Counted from the stretch's first letter, positions 42,633 to 52,424 are shown. The stretch: 64,000 nucleotides of DNA from Denitrobaculum tricleocarpae (GCF_007004665.1 NZ_ML660064.1:62001-126000); one strand, 5' to 3'. Notes: a model not told the origin generated them from the letters alone. A program made the numbers and translations.

Positions 42633-43487
42633 ATGTCCCAGACAACACCGCCTTCAAGCTACGAAGACCTGCGCAGGATCATCTCGACAAGACACGATGG
42701 CTTGAGCAAGCGCCTCAGTCAGATCGCGGCTTTCGCCCTGGCCAATCCCAACGATATGGCGCTGGAAACCGTCTCGGAAATTGCCGCACGCGCTGCAGTC
42801 CAGCCTTCCAGCCTGATTCGCTTTGCCAAGACCTTTGGTTTCGATGGCTTCAGTTCCATGCAACGGGTGTTTCGCGAGCGCCTGACAGAGCGGCAACCAA
42901 GCTACCGGGAACGCATCAAAGCTCTAAAAGAGCAAAGCGACGCGCCGCTGACAGCCATCACCGTCCTCGACCGCTTCACCGAGGCCGCATCCCACGCACT
43001 CCATCACCTGCGCGAAGAGACCAAGCCGGAATTGCTGGAGCGGGCCATCGAACATCTGGCCGAAAGCCGACAGACTTACATCATGGGGCAGCGCCGGGCC
43101 TTTCCGGTCGCAGCTTACCTCAACTACATGCTCAGCCACCTGGGATGCCGGGTCTCGTTGATCGATTCAGTGGGCGGGATGGCTTTCGAACAAGCGCGAA
43201 GCCTTTCGTCCAACGATCTGCTTCTTGCCATCAGCTTTCAGAGCTATGCCCCTGATACGCTTGCGATTACGACCCAGGCCCGTGAACAGGGAAGCAAGGT
43301 CATCGCCATCACGGACGGCCCCCTCAGTCCGCTTGCAGCGTTATCGGATGTCTGCTTCGAAGTTGAGGAAGCACAGGTCGAATCTTTCCGCTCGCTCTCG
43401 GCCTGCATGTGCCTGTCTCTGTCGCTCGTCGTCTGCCTGGGTTACCGCCTGGAGAAGACCACAGACTTTGACCGTCTCTTTGCCTAA
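42633..43487 (+). CDS. RpiR-family regulator, probable IolR
   Basis: RpiR regulators sense phosphorylated sugars through a SIS domain. The 284-residue protein has an N-terminal helix-turn-helix with TVSEIAARAAVQPSSLIRFAK and FGFDGFSSMQRVF (residues about 20-80), and a SIS domain (about 110-260) with DLLLAISFQSYAPDTLAIT and GSKVIAITDGPLSPLA. The ATG at 42633 is preceded by GGAAGA. It lies between the transporter/phosphatase genes and iolG, with TGGAA-N6-TTCCA sites at both ends of the region. Assignment as IolR rests on this context. Confidence 0.82.
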   Translation: MSQTTPPSSYEDLRRIISTRHDGLSKRLSQIAAFALANPNDMALETVSEIAARAAVQPSSLIRFAKTFGFDGFSSMQRVFRERLTERQPSYRERIKALKEQSDAPLTAITVLDRFTEAASHALHHLREETKPELLERAIEHLAESRQTYIMGQRRAFPVAAYLNYMLSHLGCRVSLIDSVGGMAFEQARSLSSNDLLLAISFQSYAPDTLAITTQAREQGSKVIAITDGPLSPLAALSDVCFEVEEAQVESFRSLSACMCLSLSLVVCLGYRLEKTTDFDRLFA

Positions 43488-43493
43488 GACGCC

Positions 43494-44486
43494 TCACCAA
43501 ACCAGGGTAACGGTGCGTTTTTCCTTGAAGGACTGAAGGGCCGCATCCGCCAGACGCAAAGCCGCGTGACCGTCGTATCCTCCCGGACTTGGCTCGGTGC
43601 TGGAGGAGACCGCATCGATGAAGGCATCGAGTTCGGCTTTATAGGCGGCTGCATAGCGTTCCAGGAAGAAATAGAGAGGCTTATCTCGGGAGACACCGTC
43701 CCCGGTCGCGGCTTCCACCGTCGTCGGCCGGTGGTTTTCGGCGCGCAGCATACCTTTGCTGCCCAGCACCTCGATGCGTTGATCATAGCCGTAGGCCGCC
43801 CGGCGACTGTTGCTGATCTGGCATAGGCGTCCACTCGCTGTCCGCAAAGTCACCAGGGCAGTATCCACATCACCGGCTTCGGCAATGGCTGGATCAACCA
43901 GGCAACTGGCTGTGGCGGCGACCTCGACAGGCTCCTCGCCCAGAAGCCAGCGCGCCATGTCGAGGTCGTGGATCATCATGTCCCGGAACAAGCCGCCTGA
44001 CACCTTGATATAGTCGATTGGCGGGGGTGCAGGATCCCGGCTGGTGATGCAGACCATTTCGACTTCGCCGACTTCCCCTTCCGCAAGCCGCCGCTGCAGC
44101 GTGGCGAAACTTGGATCGAAACGCCGATTGAACGCCAGCGCGAGAGGGACACCCGCCTCCTTCGCGACCTCCAGGCAGCTCTCGACCCGCGTCAGGCTCA
44201 GATCGATCGGCTTCTCGCAAAAGATCGCCTTCCCAGCCCGTGCCGCAGCTTCGATCAGATCCGCATGGGTGTCGGTCGAACTGGCGATGATCGCGGCGCC
44301 AACAGCCCGGTCGGCCAGGGCCGTCTCCGTCGAGACGACTTGCGCGCCATATTTATCCGCCATGGCCCGCGCCGCCGCCTCGTTGACGTCCACGACATAA
44401 CGCAGCGTCGCCCCGCTATGAAGGGCGATGTTATCGGCATGAATTGCGCCGATCCGACCGGCGCCAAACTGGCAAAACTCGAGCAC
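43494..44486 (-). CDS. iolG: Inositol 2-dehydrogenase
   Basis: IolG oxidises myo-inositol to 2-keto-myo-inositol with NAD+, the first step of inositol breakdown. The 330-residue Gfo/Idh/MocA-type protein has the Rossmann motif GAGRIGAIHADNIA (residues about 8-21), the catalytic CEKPIDLS (His/Lys region, with Lys in EKP), and GGLFRDMMIHDLDMARWLLG with the HD pair. A GTG start at 44486 has AAGGAAA upstream. It is divergent from the iolC gene and converges with the RpiR gene, seven bases from its stop. Confidence 0.88.
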   Translation of the reverse strand: MLEFCQFGAGRIGAIHADNIALHSGATLRYVVDVNEAAARAMADKYGAQVVSTETALADRAVGAAIIASSTDTHADLIEAAARAGKAIFCEKPIDLSLTRVESCLEVAKEAGVPLALAFNRRFDPSFATLQRRLAEGEVGEVEMVCITSRDPAPPPIDYIKVSGGLFRDMMIHDLDMARWLLGEEPVEVAATASCLVDPAIAEAGDVDTALVTLRTASGRLCQISNSRRAAYGYDQRIEVLGSKGMLRAENHRPTTVEAATGDGVSRDKPLYFFLERYAAAYKAELDAFIDAVSSSTEPSPGGYDGHAALRLADAALQSFKEKRTVTLVW

Positions 44487-44576
44487 TTTGAAGTTTCCTT
44501 GTGACAGGGACCTGATGCAGCATTTTACCCTCTCCGCTCATCCCTGTCGGAGAAAAACCGGACTGCGTCATTCGCT

Positions 44577-44616
44577 CTATCAAAATTTCTATTCTCAACT
44601 TGATAGTCAAATAGAA
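44577..44616. promoter_or_regulatory. Nested inverted repeats in the iolG-iolC divergent region
   Basis: CTATCAA at 44577-44583 and TTGATAG at 44600-44606 are a perfect 7-bp inverted pair. TTCTATT at 44587-44593 and AATAGAA at 44610-44616 are a second one, and CTTGATAGTCAA is a smaller near-palindrome inside. The cluster lies in the A+T-rich part of the 203-base divergent promoter region. It differs from the TGGAA-N6-TTCCA motif, so a different regulator, perhaps the GntR protein encoded at 46849, may act here. Confidence 0.5.
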
Positions 44617-44689
44617 TTTTTGTTTCATAACCCTATTATCCGGGCCAGCGCAAACGCTGGGAGTTAAAGCCAAGTGGGAGCATAAGAGC

Positions 44690-46600
44690 ATGACGGAGCG
44701 CCGCTTCGATGTCATCGGAATGGGCCGCGCGGGGGTCGACCTCTATGGCGAACAGATCGGCGGCCGCCTCGAGGATATGGCGAGCTTCGCCAAGTACGTC
44801 GGCGGCAGTCCTTGCAACACCTCAATCGGCGCTGCCCGCCTCGGCTTGCGGCCGGCCATGCTGGCGCGTGTGGGCGATGAGCATATGGGCCGTTTCATCC
44901 GCGAGACCCTTGATGCCGAGGGGGTCGATACGAGTCATTTGAAAACCGACAAGGAGCGTCTCACCGCGCTGGTCATCCTGGGCATCCGGGACCGTGAAAC
45001 CTTTCCGTTGATATTCTACCGCGAGAACTGCGCGGACATGGCCATCGATCCTGCCGACTTCGATCCGGCCTTCATCGCCGACTCCAAATGCCTGCTGGTC
45101 AGCGGCACGCACTTTTCCACGCCCCAGGTCGACAATGCCAGCCGCACCGCCATGCGCTACGCGCGCGAAGCCGGAACCAAGGTCGCGCTGGACATCGACT
45201 ATCGCCCCGTCCTCTGGGGCCTGACCGCGCGCGGCCTCGGCGAGCAGCGGTTCGTGGCCAGCGACACGGTCAGCGAACACCTGCAATCCATTGTGCCGGA
45301 CTGCGATCTGATCGTCGGCACGGAAGAAGAGATCCATATCGCGGGCGGCAATACGGACACGCTGACCGCTCTGAGGCACCTGCGGACGCTGACCGACGCC
45401 GTTCTGGTGGTCAAGCGCGGCCCCATGGGCTGCGTCGTCTTCCCCGGTGCCATCCCGCAGGACATCGAAGACGGCATCAAAGGTCCGGGCTTTCCGATCG
45501 AGGTCTTCAATGTGCTGGGCGCAGGCGATGCCTTCATGGCGGGTTTCCTGCGCGGCTGGCTGCGCGACGAAGCTTATGAAACCTGTTGCGCGTACGCGAA
45601 TGCCTGCGGCGCTTTTGCCGTGTCCCGGCATGGCTGCTCGCCGGCCTGTCCCAGTTGGGACGAACTCTCCGATTTTCTGGAAAAAGGCAGCCCGCACTTT
45701 CGGCTGCGCGACGACGCTCGTCTCGAGCAGCTGCACTGGGCCAGCAATAGGGCGAAGGACTGGCCGGAGATCTGTGCCTTTGCATTTGACCACCGTATTC
45801 AGTTGGAAGCGATTGCCGAGCGCCACGGCAAGGATGAGAGCGCGATCAACCGCTTCAAATTGCTGGCATGGAAAGCCGCCGAGAACGCGGGCGTCCTGCG
45901 TAACGAAGGCGGCGGTATCCTCTGCGACGGGCGCCTTGGCCAGGACGCGTTGGATGCCGCAAGCGGCAAGGGCCTTTGGATCAGCCGTCCGATTGAACTG
46001 CCGGGGTCTCGGCCGCTCCGCTTCGAAGGTGGCGGTAACGTCGCAGCCACCCTCAGGGAGTGGCCCGTGGAGCACTGCGTAAAGTGCCTGGTTTTCTATC
46101 ACCCTGATGATCCGGAGAACCTCCGGTCGGATCAGGAAAGCAAACTGCAAATGCTTTTCGAAGCCACCCGCAAAGCCCGCCTCGAACTCCTGCTGGAGGT
46201 CATCCCCCCGAACGGGAGTGACGTGGACACCAAAACCGTCGCGCGTGCCATGCAGCGGTTTTATGACATCGGGATCTTTCCCGACTGGTGGAAGCTGCAA
46301 CCACCCAGCGCCCAGGAAGGTTGGGAAAACATCGCGCGCGTCATCGCGCAAAACGATCCTTACTGCCGCGGCGTCTTGCTCCTGGGCCTGGATGCCCCCG
46401 AGACCGAGTTAGAAGCTGCGTTCGCCGCAGCCGCAAAGAATGAAGTCTGTAAAGGCTTCGCCGTGGGCAGAAGCATTTTTGGTGTGCCAGCCGAAGCCTG
46501 GTTTTCGGGCGAAGCGAGCGATGACGATACGATGTCGGCAATGTCGGACAACTATGCGCGGCTCATCAAGCTATGGCGCAAGAATCGCGAGACTGTTTAA
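44690..46600 (+). CDS. iolC: Bifunctional 5-dehydro-2-deoxygluconokinase / DUF2090-domain protein
   Basis: IolC phosphorylates 5-dehydro-2-deoxygluconate in inositol catabolism. The 636-residue chain has an N-terminal PfkB kinase (residues about 1-325: GRAGVDLYGEQIGG, YVGGSPCNTSIGAARLG and the catalytic GAGDAFMAGFLRGWL). It also has a C-terminal aldolase-like domain (about 340-630, DUF2090) found fused to IolC in many proteobacteria. The aldolase part probably performs the next step, cleavage of the phosphorylated product. It is the first gene after the divergent operator region. The pathway's iolB, iolD and iolE are absent from the window. Confidence 0.88.
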   Translation: MTERRFDVIGMGRAGVDLYGEQIGGRLEDMASFAKYVGGSPCNTSIGAARLGLRPAMLARVGDEHMGRFIRETLDAEGVDTSHLKTDKERLTALVILGIRDRETFPLIFYRENCADMAIDPADFDPAFIADSKCLLVSGTHFSTPQVDNASRTAMRYAREAGTKVALDIDYRPVLWGLTARGLGEQRFVASDTVSEHLQSIVPDCDLIVGTEEEIHIAGGNTDTLTALRHLRTLTDAVLVVKRGPMGCVVFPGAIPQDIEDGIKGPGFPIEVFNVLGAGDAFMAGFLRGWLRDEAYETCCAYANACGAFAVSRHGCSPACPSWDELSDFLEKGSPHFRLRDDARLEQLHWASNRAKDWPEICAFAFDHRIQLEAIAERHGKDESAINRFKLLAWKAAENAGVLRNEGGGILCDGRLGQDALDAASGKGLWISRPIELPGSRPLRFEGGGNVAATLREWPVEHCVKCLVFYHPDDPENLRSDQESKLQMLFEATRKARLELLLEVIPPNGSDVDTKTVARAMQRFYDIGIFPDWWKLQPPSAQEGWENIARVIAQNDPYCRGVLLLGLDAPETELEAAFAAAAKNEVCKGFAVGRSIFGVPAEAWFSGEASDDDTMSAMSDNYARLIKLWRKNRETV

Positions 46601-46848
46601 ACGACTATAGCCATAATTGATTGATAGAGATGCATTTTAAGACTTTCTGAAACAAGTAAACATCCTGCACACTCAAACAGGACTCGTCACTGCCGCTCAA
46701 ACAGTAGAAATGAAGCCAATGACATGCAGATTACTTAGTGATAGTGAATACAAACAATTTACGACAACACACTAAATCGTTTGAATCGTATGATTACTCA
46801 TAACAATTCCGGGTTGATTATATCTTAACCACGTCACATGATTGGGGC

Positions 46849-47487
46849 ATGCGCCGCCCGCCGACACGACAGACGTCCTCCACAGCCCTCTGGCTTTCGG
46901 AAACTTTGCGTCACGCCATCATTATGGGAACGCTGCCGCCGGATGAAGTGATCCTGGTCGACGAAGTCGCGGAAAGCTATGAAGTGAAAGCCACCGTCGT
47001 TCATGAGGTTTTTGCTCTGCTGAAACGCGACAATTGGATCGACTCAGTCAGCAGGCAGAGTGCCGTGGTTTCCCCCCTGAGGGCGAAGGAGGCCATCCAG
47101 CTCTTTGAATCCCGTGCGGAGCTTGAAGTCGAGGCCGCACGGCAATCCTTTCCAAAGCTCACCAAGGACCAGGTGCTTGCTGCCGAGGCAGCCTATCGCG
47201 CCCTGCAGAATGCCATCGTCGAAGACCGGTCAAATGCCCATGTCGCCTTCCACCTTGCTCTCTACGCTGCCGCGGATGAGGCACTTATCAGAGCTGTAGA
47301 AGAGAGGATCCGCGCATCCGAGCGCTATCTTTGCTTTAAGCGTGCCGTCTTGAACGAAATCGGGACCGAACAATCGGAACACCTTGAACTGCTCCATGCC
47401 GCGCGGATCAGAGATGTCGCACGCGCCGAGCGCGTCATAGACGCGCACATCTCAAACTGCGGACGGCTGATCGCGCAAAAGCTCTGA
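46849..47487 (+). CDS. GntR-family regulator with FCD domain
   Basis: This 212-residue protein has a short winged helix-turn-helix (residues about 10-75, with WLSETLRHAIIMGTLPPDEVILVDEVAE) and an FCD-type ligand domain (about 80-205, with VAFHLALYAAADEALIR and SEHLELLHAARIRD, including the metal-binding His residues). It follows iolC by 250 AT-rich bases on the same strand and could control the iol genes or itself. The recognition helix YEVKATVVHEVFALL is unusual for GntR proteins. Confidence 0.72.
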   Translation: MRRPPTRQTSSTALWLSETLRHAIIMGTLPPDEVILVDEVAESYEVKATVVHEVFALLKRDNWIDSVSRQSAVVSPLRAKEAIQLFESRAELEVEAARQSFPKLTKDQVLAAEAAYRALQNAIVEDRSNAHVAFHLALYAAADEALIRAVEERIRASERYLCFKRAVLNEIGTEQSEHLELLHAARIRDVARAERVIDAHISNCGRLIAQKL

Positions 47488-47533
47488 CGGGCAAGAACTT
47501 TCGTCAGAGGAAATCCTGTTCTAAGCTGTGACC

Positions 47534-47953
47534 ATGATTGAGATCACCGAGCGGATTCACCTCGATCCTTCCGAGGTCGAGGAAACCTTCGTCCGCGCTT
47601 CGGGCCCGGGCGGTCAGAATGTCAACAAGGTCTCAACCGCGGTTCAGTTGCGCTTCGACCTCCGCCATTCGCCGTCTCTGCCCGCCTATGTGCGCGAACG
47701 CGCACAGCAGCTGGCCGGCAAACGTTTGTCCAAAGACGGCGTTCTGGTTTTGACCGCCGCGCGCTTCCGGACCCAGGAAAGAAATCGGGAAGACGCCGTT
47801 GCGCGTCTGGTCGAGCTGCTCAGAGAAGCCTGCGAGCGCCCGGCCTACCGGCGCCCGACCCGGCCAACGCGCGCATCGAAACAGCGGCGGATGGATTCCA
47901 AGACCAAACGCGGCTCCATCAAAAAGCTCCGCAGCCGCAAGTTTGACGATTGA
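47534..47953 (+). CDS. arfB: Alternative ribosome-rescue factor B
   Basis: ArfB hydrolyses peptidyl-tRNA on stalled ribosomes. The 139-residue protein has the GGQ motif in ASGPGGQNVNKVSTA near residue 28, as in release factors. It also has the basic C-terminal tail (KQRRMDSKTKRGSIKKLRSRKF) that enters the mRNA channel. The ATG at 47534 gives the usual start MIEITERIHL; a GTG two codons upstream is less likely. Confidence 0.92.
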   Translation: MIEITERIHLDPSEVEETFVRASGPGGQNVNKVSTAVQLRFDLRHSPSLPAYVRERAQQLAGKRLSKDGVLVLTAARFRTQERNREDAVARLVELLREACERPAYRRPTRPTRASKQRRMDSKTKRGSIKKLRSRKFDD

Positions 47954-47963
47954 CCCCCTCACC

Positions 47964-49607
47964 TCAGGCTTGACCGAGCGCCCTTGCCTGCTCCCGCAAA
48001 ACGTATTTCTGGATCTTCCCGGTCGAGGTTTTGGGCAGATCCGTGAAGACCACGGTCTTGGGACACTTGTAGTGGGCGAGGTTATCGCGGCAAAACTTGA
48101 TGATCTCGGCTTCAGTCGCCTCGGCACCTGACTGTAACGCTACGAAAGCGCAGGGCGTTTCCCCCCATTTCTCGTCCGGCCTGGCGACCACCGCCGCCTC
48201 CGACACCGCCGGATGTTTGTAGAGCACGCCTTCGACCTCGATGGTCGAGATGTTCTCGCCACCGGAGATTATGATATCCTTGGAGCGGTCTTTGAGTTCG
48301 ATATAGCCATCGGCATGCATAACCCCCAGATCGCCGGTATGAAACCAGCCGCCCCTGAAAGCCGCGTCCGTCGATTGGGGGTTCTTCAGATAGCCCTTCA
48401 TGACCACGTTGCCGCGCATAAAGACCTCGCCCATGGTCTCCCCATCCCAGGGAACCGGCTCCAAACTGTCGGCATCGGCCACCATAAGACCCTCGAGGAC
48501 CGGATAGGTCACGCCCTGGCGCGACTTCAGCCGGGCCTGCTCCTCCATTTCCAGGTCGTCCCACTCTTCATGCCAGGCACAGACGGTGACCGGACCATAG
48601 ACTTCAGTCAGGCCGTAAACGTGGGTGATTTCGAACCCCTGCTTCTGCATCCGCGCCAATACCGCGGCCGGCGGTGCGGAAGCTGCCGTCATCATCTTCA
48701 CCTTACCCGGTAAGGGACGCCGGTCCTCCTCAGGAGCCGAAATCAGCAGTCCCATCACGATTGGTGCCCCACAGAGATGCGTCACGCCGTTGTCTGCAAT
48801 CGCGTCGTAGATCGCCTTGGCTTCGACACGGCGCAGACAGACGTGGGTGCCGGCCATTGCCGTGATGGTCCAGGGAAAACACCAGCCGTTGCAGTGAAAC
48901 ATCGGCAGTGTCCAAAGATAGACCGGGTGCTGCTCCAGGGACCAGGTCAGCACATTTCCCATGGCATTCAAATAGGCGCCCCGGTGATGATAGACCACGC
49001 CCTTCGGATCGCCTGTCGTACCGGAAGTGTAGTTCAGGGAGATCGCCGCCCATTCGTCGCTTGGCGGTGACCAGGGGTCCGCCGGATCCCCCTCGGCCAA
49101 GAGGGCTTCATAGTCTTTTTCCCCTATCAGGCTGCCGCTCTCAGCCAAAGGGTCGTCAATGTCGATGACCAGAGGTTTCTCGTCGAGCAGTTTCAGGGCC
49201 TCGGTCATCACACCCGAATACTCCCGGTCGGTGATCAGGACCTTGGTCTCGGCATGCCTGAGGGTGAAGGCAATCAGCTCCGCGTCCAGGCGTGTGTTCA
49301 GAGCATTGAGAACCGCCCCCGCCATTGGGACACCGAAATGGGCCTCCATAATCTCCGGAACGTTCGGCGCCATGATCGAGACTGTATCCCCGACGCCGAT
49401 ACCGCGCTTGCGCAAGGCCGAGGCGAGGCGCAGGCACCGGATGTAGGTCTCCGCCCAACTGCGCCTGATTTCGCCATGAATGACCGCGAGGCGGTTCGGA
49501 TAGACCGAGGCGGTGCGCTTTATAAAGGACAGGGGCGAAAGCGGTTCGTAGTTGGCTGCGTTCTGACCCAGACCACGCTCGTAGATACTTGCGTTTTCCT
49601 GCGACAT
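47964..49607 (-). CDS. Acyl-CoA synthetase (AMP-forming)
   Basis: The 547-residue enzyme activates a carboxylic acid with ATP and CoA. It has the AMP-binding YTSGTTGDPKGVVYHHRG, LPMFHCNGWCFPWT, the A5 VYGLTEVYGP, GWFHTGDLGVMHADGYIELKDR, and the C-terminal catalytic KTSTGKIQKYVLR lysine. The FHCNGW and related segments place it near medium- and short-chain or methylmercaptopropionate-type ligases, but the substrate cannot be fixed. The ATG at 49607 is preferred because GAGGGAG precedes it; an in-frame ATG two codons earlier is possible. Confidence 0.85.
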   Translation of the reverse strand: MSQENASIYERGLGQNAANYEPLSPLSFIKRTASVYPNRLAVIHGEIRRSWAETYIRCLRLASALRKRGIGVGDTVSIMAPNVPEIMEAHFGVPMAGAVLNALNTRLDAELIAFTLRHAETKVLITDREYSGVMTEALKLLDEKPLVIDIDDPLAESGSLIGEKDYEALLAEGDPADPWSPPSDEWAAISLNYTSGTTGDPKGVVYHHRGAYLNAMGNVLTWSLEQHPVYLWTLPMFHCNGWCFPWTITAMAGTHVCLRRVEAKAIYDAIADNGVTHLCGAPIVMGLLISAPEEDRRPLPGKVKMMTAASAPPAAVLARMQKQGFEITHVYGLTEVYGPVTVCAWHEEWDDLEMEEQARLKSRQGVTYPVLEGLMVADADSLEPVPWDGETMGEVFMRGNVVMKGYLKNPQSTDAAFRGGWFHTGDLGVMHADGYIELKDRSKDIIISGGENISTIEVEGVLYKHPAVSEAAVVARPDEKWGETPCAFVALQSGAEATEAEIIKFCRDNLAHYKCPKTVVFTDLPKTSTGKIQKYVLREQARALGQA

Positions 49608-49678
49608 TTCCATCTCCCTCTCTGCCTCGGCGGTGCCAGTTTTTTCGTTGTTTTTCGCTCTACCGCTTCGTTCAGCGT

Positions 49679-50818
49679 CTAATACCAGCCGTTGATGCGA
49701 TCCCAAGTGTCGACAACCTCAAGACCATCCTCCACGACATGATAGCTGTTATAAGCGGCGGCTGTCATACAGGCATGATTGGGCAGAATCCGCACCCGGG
49801 TGCCGACCGGCAGTTTATCATACGGGGGTGGGCCGTCCTTTGCCGCGATCAGGCCATGCTCCTGATGAACCGAGTCGACATAAACGCCCTCAAGCGGACG
49901 TGTCGCGTCGAGCGGGCAGACCAGACCATAGCCCGCATCCTCGAGGAACTCTGCCGCACTCAAATCCTTGGACAGCGCCAGGCCGCCGGCGTCGATCAGG
50001 ATCCGCCCCGCCGCATGGTTATGGCCGATCACCGTTGCCACGACACTCAGGGCGATGTCTTCTATGGCGCAGACCCCCAGCGCCATCTGATCCAGATCGA
50101 AGAAGGTGTAGACGCCGGGCCGCATCTCGGTCACGCCCTCCAGGGACTTTGCGCGGATCGCGGTCGGGGTCGAACCCGCCGAGACGATCTCGCAGGGCAA
50201 TCCGGCATCCCGCAGGCGCTGCGCGGCGCGTACAGCACCGGCCCGCTCGTCCTCCGCCACTTGCTCGATCTCCGCCGGGCTATGGCAGTGGTAGGAATGT
50301 CCGGCGTGGGTTAAAACGCCTGCCAGCGCGAGGCGAGGACTTTCATGCAGATAGCGTCCCAGCTCCAGCAGCACCCCCGACTCAGGCGGCACGCCGCCCC
50401 GCAAACCGCCGGTATCAACCTCTATCAAAAAGCTGAAGTCCGCATCCAATTCGTCCGCTTTGCCCTCAGCCGCCACGAGCGTGTCCAGGCTGTCGGTTAG
50501 CAGCTTCATCCGCGCGCCCTCAGCCTGAAGCCTCGCCACGACATCAAGTTTGCCGGCGGCAAGGCCGACGGCGTAGGTCAGGTCCGAAATTCCCTGCTCC
50601 AGGAAATAGCGTGCCTCCGCCAGGGTGGACACGGTGATCCCGCCGAAGTGGCCACGGGTCGCAACCTCCGCAACGCGCGCCGATTTCGCAGTTTTAAGAT
50701 GAGGACGCAAACGCACTCCGGCGTCCGTCATGCGCCGGGCCATCCGGTCGCAGTTCCGCTCGAGCACGCCGCGGTCCAAAACCAGAGCCGGTGTTTCCAC
50801 AAGGGTCAGAGAGGTCAT
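49679..50818 (-). CDS. DSD1-type PLP enzyme (D-threonine aldolase / D-serine dehydratase-like)
   Basis: These enzymes use pyridoxal phosphate and a metal to cleave or dehydrate D-3-hydroxyamino acids. The 379-residue protein has an alanine racemase-like barrel with the likely PLP lysine in RPHLKTAKSA (about residue 42), LIEVDTGGLRGGV, VSAGSTPTA and GVYTFFDLDQ. The C-terminal metal-binding LPNHACMTA contains the His-x-Cys pair typical of the family. Its start lies seven bases from the GGT stop on the same strand, so the two may be co-transcribed; together they may serve amino-acid or peptide scavenging. Confidence 0.82.
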   Translation of the reverse strand: MTSLTLVETPALVLDRGVLERNCDRMARRMTDAGVRLRPHLKTAKSARVAEVATRGHFGGITVSTLAEARYFLEQGISDLTYAVGLAAGKLDVVARLQAEGARMKLLTDSLDTLVAAEGKADELDADFSFLIEVDTGGLRGGVPPESGVLLELGRYLHESPRLALAGVLTHAGHSYHCHSPAEIEQVAEDERAGAVRAAQRLRDAGLPCEIVSAGSTPTAIRAKSLEGVTEMRPGVYTFFDLDQMALGVCAIEDIALSVVATVIGHNHAAGRILIDAGGLALSKDLSAAEFLEDAGYGLVCPLDATRPLEGVYVDSVHQEHGLIAAKDGPPPYDKLPVGTRVRILPNHACMTAAAYNSYHVVEDGLEVVDTWDRINGWY

Positions 50819-50825
50819 GGCTGCA

Positions 50826-52424
50826 CTACTCCCTGATCGTCGGGACCGTATGCGCGCGGCTCTCCGCGGACACAGCGTCGCTCCAGGGATGCATGACCTC
50901 TGACGCACCCTGATTCTCGTTGCCTTTGCGCAAAACGGCTGAGGGACAGGCAAAGGCCAGCGGGAAAACATCGCGCGGCGTTTCCGCCGTATTGAAGCGC
51001 GACACCAGATCACCCCTCACAGCGAGTGGAAGCGCGGCATCCATCACCACGCGTTCGGTCCCGCTGACATCGATGCGGGCGTGATGCATGGCCTCGTCCA
51101 GGCTCATGCCGAAGTCCTTGATGTAGGAGAGGATGTGGAAGACGGCCGGGAAGATCTTGCGCCCGCCGGAGGCCCCCAGCGCCACCCTGCCCCAATCGTC
51201 CTTCATAATGGTCGGGCTGTAGTTCGCGAGACAGCGTTTTGCAGGTGCCAGCGAGTTGGGATGACCGGGACGCGGATCGAACCACATGATGCCGTTGTTC
51301 ATCAGAATGCCGCTGGTCGGCAGGACCAGCTTGGAGCCGAAAATCGACAGCAGGGTCGTGGTGAGCGTCACCATGTTGCCCTCGGAATCGACCGCCGAGA
51401 GATGAGTGGTGCAGGATTCGCCGCGCGCTTCATCGGCGTCACCCAAGGTGGCAAGCCGCTCCTCGTAGACCTTCAGCAGGCTCTCGGCGTAGGCTTTGTA
51501 AGTGGCCGCGCCGGGACGATCGCCGGCAAGGTCTTGCCCGGAGATTTCGTCAAAGGCCTTCAGCATCGTCGGGCCGCCGTTGAGCTCCGGCTGCACGTAA
51601 ATCTTTGCTCCCCGGTAATCCTGCACCAGAGGTTCCAGTTCACGCGCTTCATAAGCCGCAAGATCGGCCTCAGAGAGGTATCCACCGGCCTCCTGAACAT
51701 CCTTGGCGATGACCTTGGCCAGTGCGCCTTCGTAGAATTCGCGCGGCCCGTATTCCGCCAGATGCTTGAGTGTGTTGGTCAGTCCCGTGAGTTCGCGGGT
51801 CGGCGAGCGCCCCACTGCGTGCCATGTCGGCGAGGGCGGAAAACCATCATCCAGATAGACGGAGGCCGAAGAGGGAAAGCGGCTGAGGTCTTTTGCCGAA
51901 GAGGCAATCACAAGCGCGCTGAACCAATCGACCGAGAGGCCGGCTTCCGCGAGATCAATGGCAGGCTGAATCGCTTCATGCCACGCGATGGTACCGTAGG
52001 CTTCCAGGGCCTTGCCCAGACCATCGACGGCGCCGGGAACGGCGATGGATTTCGCCCCCAGCAGGTTCCGGTCCTCGACCACCGCAGGCCAGGGAAAGAG
52101 GTCGGAGGCGACACCGCCGCTGAGCGGATAATCGGCGGGATCGAGGTTCGATGGCGAGACCATGCCGAAGTCGATCACCTTCACCTGGTCTTCCTTGGCC
52201 AGATAAATCAGCATGGAGCCGCCGCCGCCCAGGCCGCTCATCCAGGGTTCCGTGGCCGCAAGCGCAAATGCCGTCGTCACCGCCGCATCGATCGCGTTGC
52301 CGCCGCGCACCATTGCTTCCGCGCCCTGCTCGGCGGCGAGCCGGTTCTGTGCGGCGACGATGCCGCTTTTGCTGACCACGGCTGGCTTGCGGACGGTCTG
52401 ACTCTTGCTCGCGTAACGGCTCAT
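50826..52424 (-). CDS. Gamma-glutamyltransferase-family protein
   Basis: This 532-residue Ntn-hydrolase-family protein has the N-terminal MVRGGNAIDAAVTTAFAL and ends its large-subunit part before the autocatalytic Thr339 of CTTHLSAVDSEGN, where proteins of this family cleave themselves. PTSGILMNNGIMWF and SPTIMKDDWGRVALGASGG follow in the small-subunit part. It lacks an obvious signal peptide, unlike the periplasmic GGT of E. coli, so it may be a cytoplasmic member acting on gamma-glutamyl or other amide compounds. It has GGGAG about ten bases before its ATG. Confidence 0.85.
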   Translation of the reverse strand: MSRYASKSQTVRKPAVVSKSGIVAAQNRLAAEQGAEAMVRGGNAIDAAVTTAFALAATEPWMSGLGGGGSMLIYLAKEDQVKVIDFGMVSPSNLDPADYPLSGGVASDLFPWPAVVEDRNLLGAKSIAVPGAVDGLGKALEAYGTIAWHEAIQPAIDLAEAGLSVDWFSALVIASSAKDLSRFPSSASVYLDDGFPPSPTWHAVGRSPTRELTGLTNTLKHLAEYGPREFYEGALAKVIAKDVQEAGGYLSEADLAAYEARELEPLVQDYRGAKIYVQPELNGGPTMLKAFDEISGQDLAGDRPGAATYKAYAESLLKVYEERLATLGDADEARGESCTTHLSAVDSEGNMVTLTTTLLSIFGSKLVLPTSGILMNNGIMWFDPRPGHPNSLAPAKRCLANYSPTIMKDDWGRVALGASGGRKIFPAVFHILSYIKDFGMSLDEAMHHARIDVSGTERVVMDAALPLAVRGDLVSRFNTAETPRDVFPLAFACPSAVLRKGNENQGASEVMHPWSDAVSAESRAHTVPTIRE

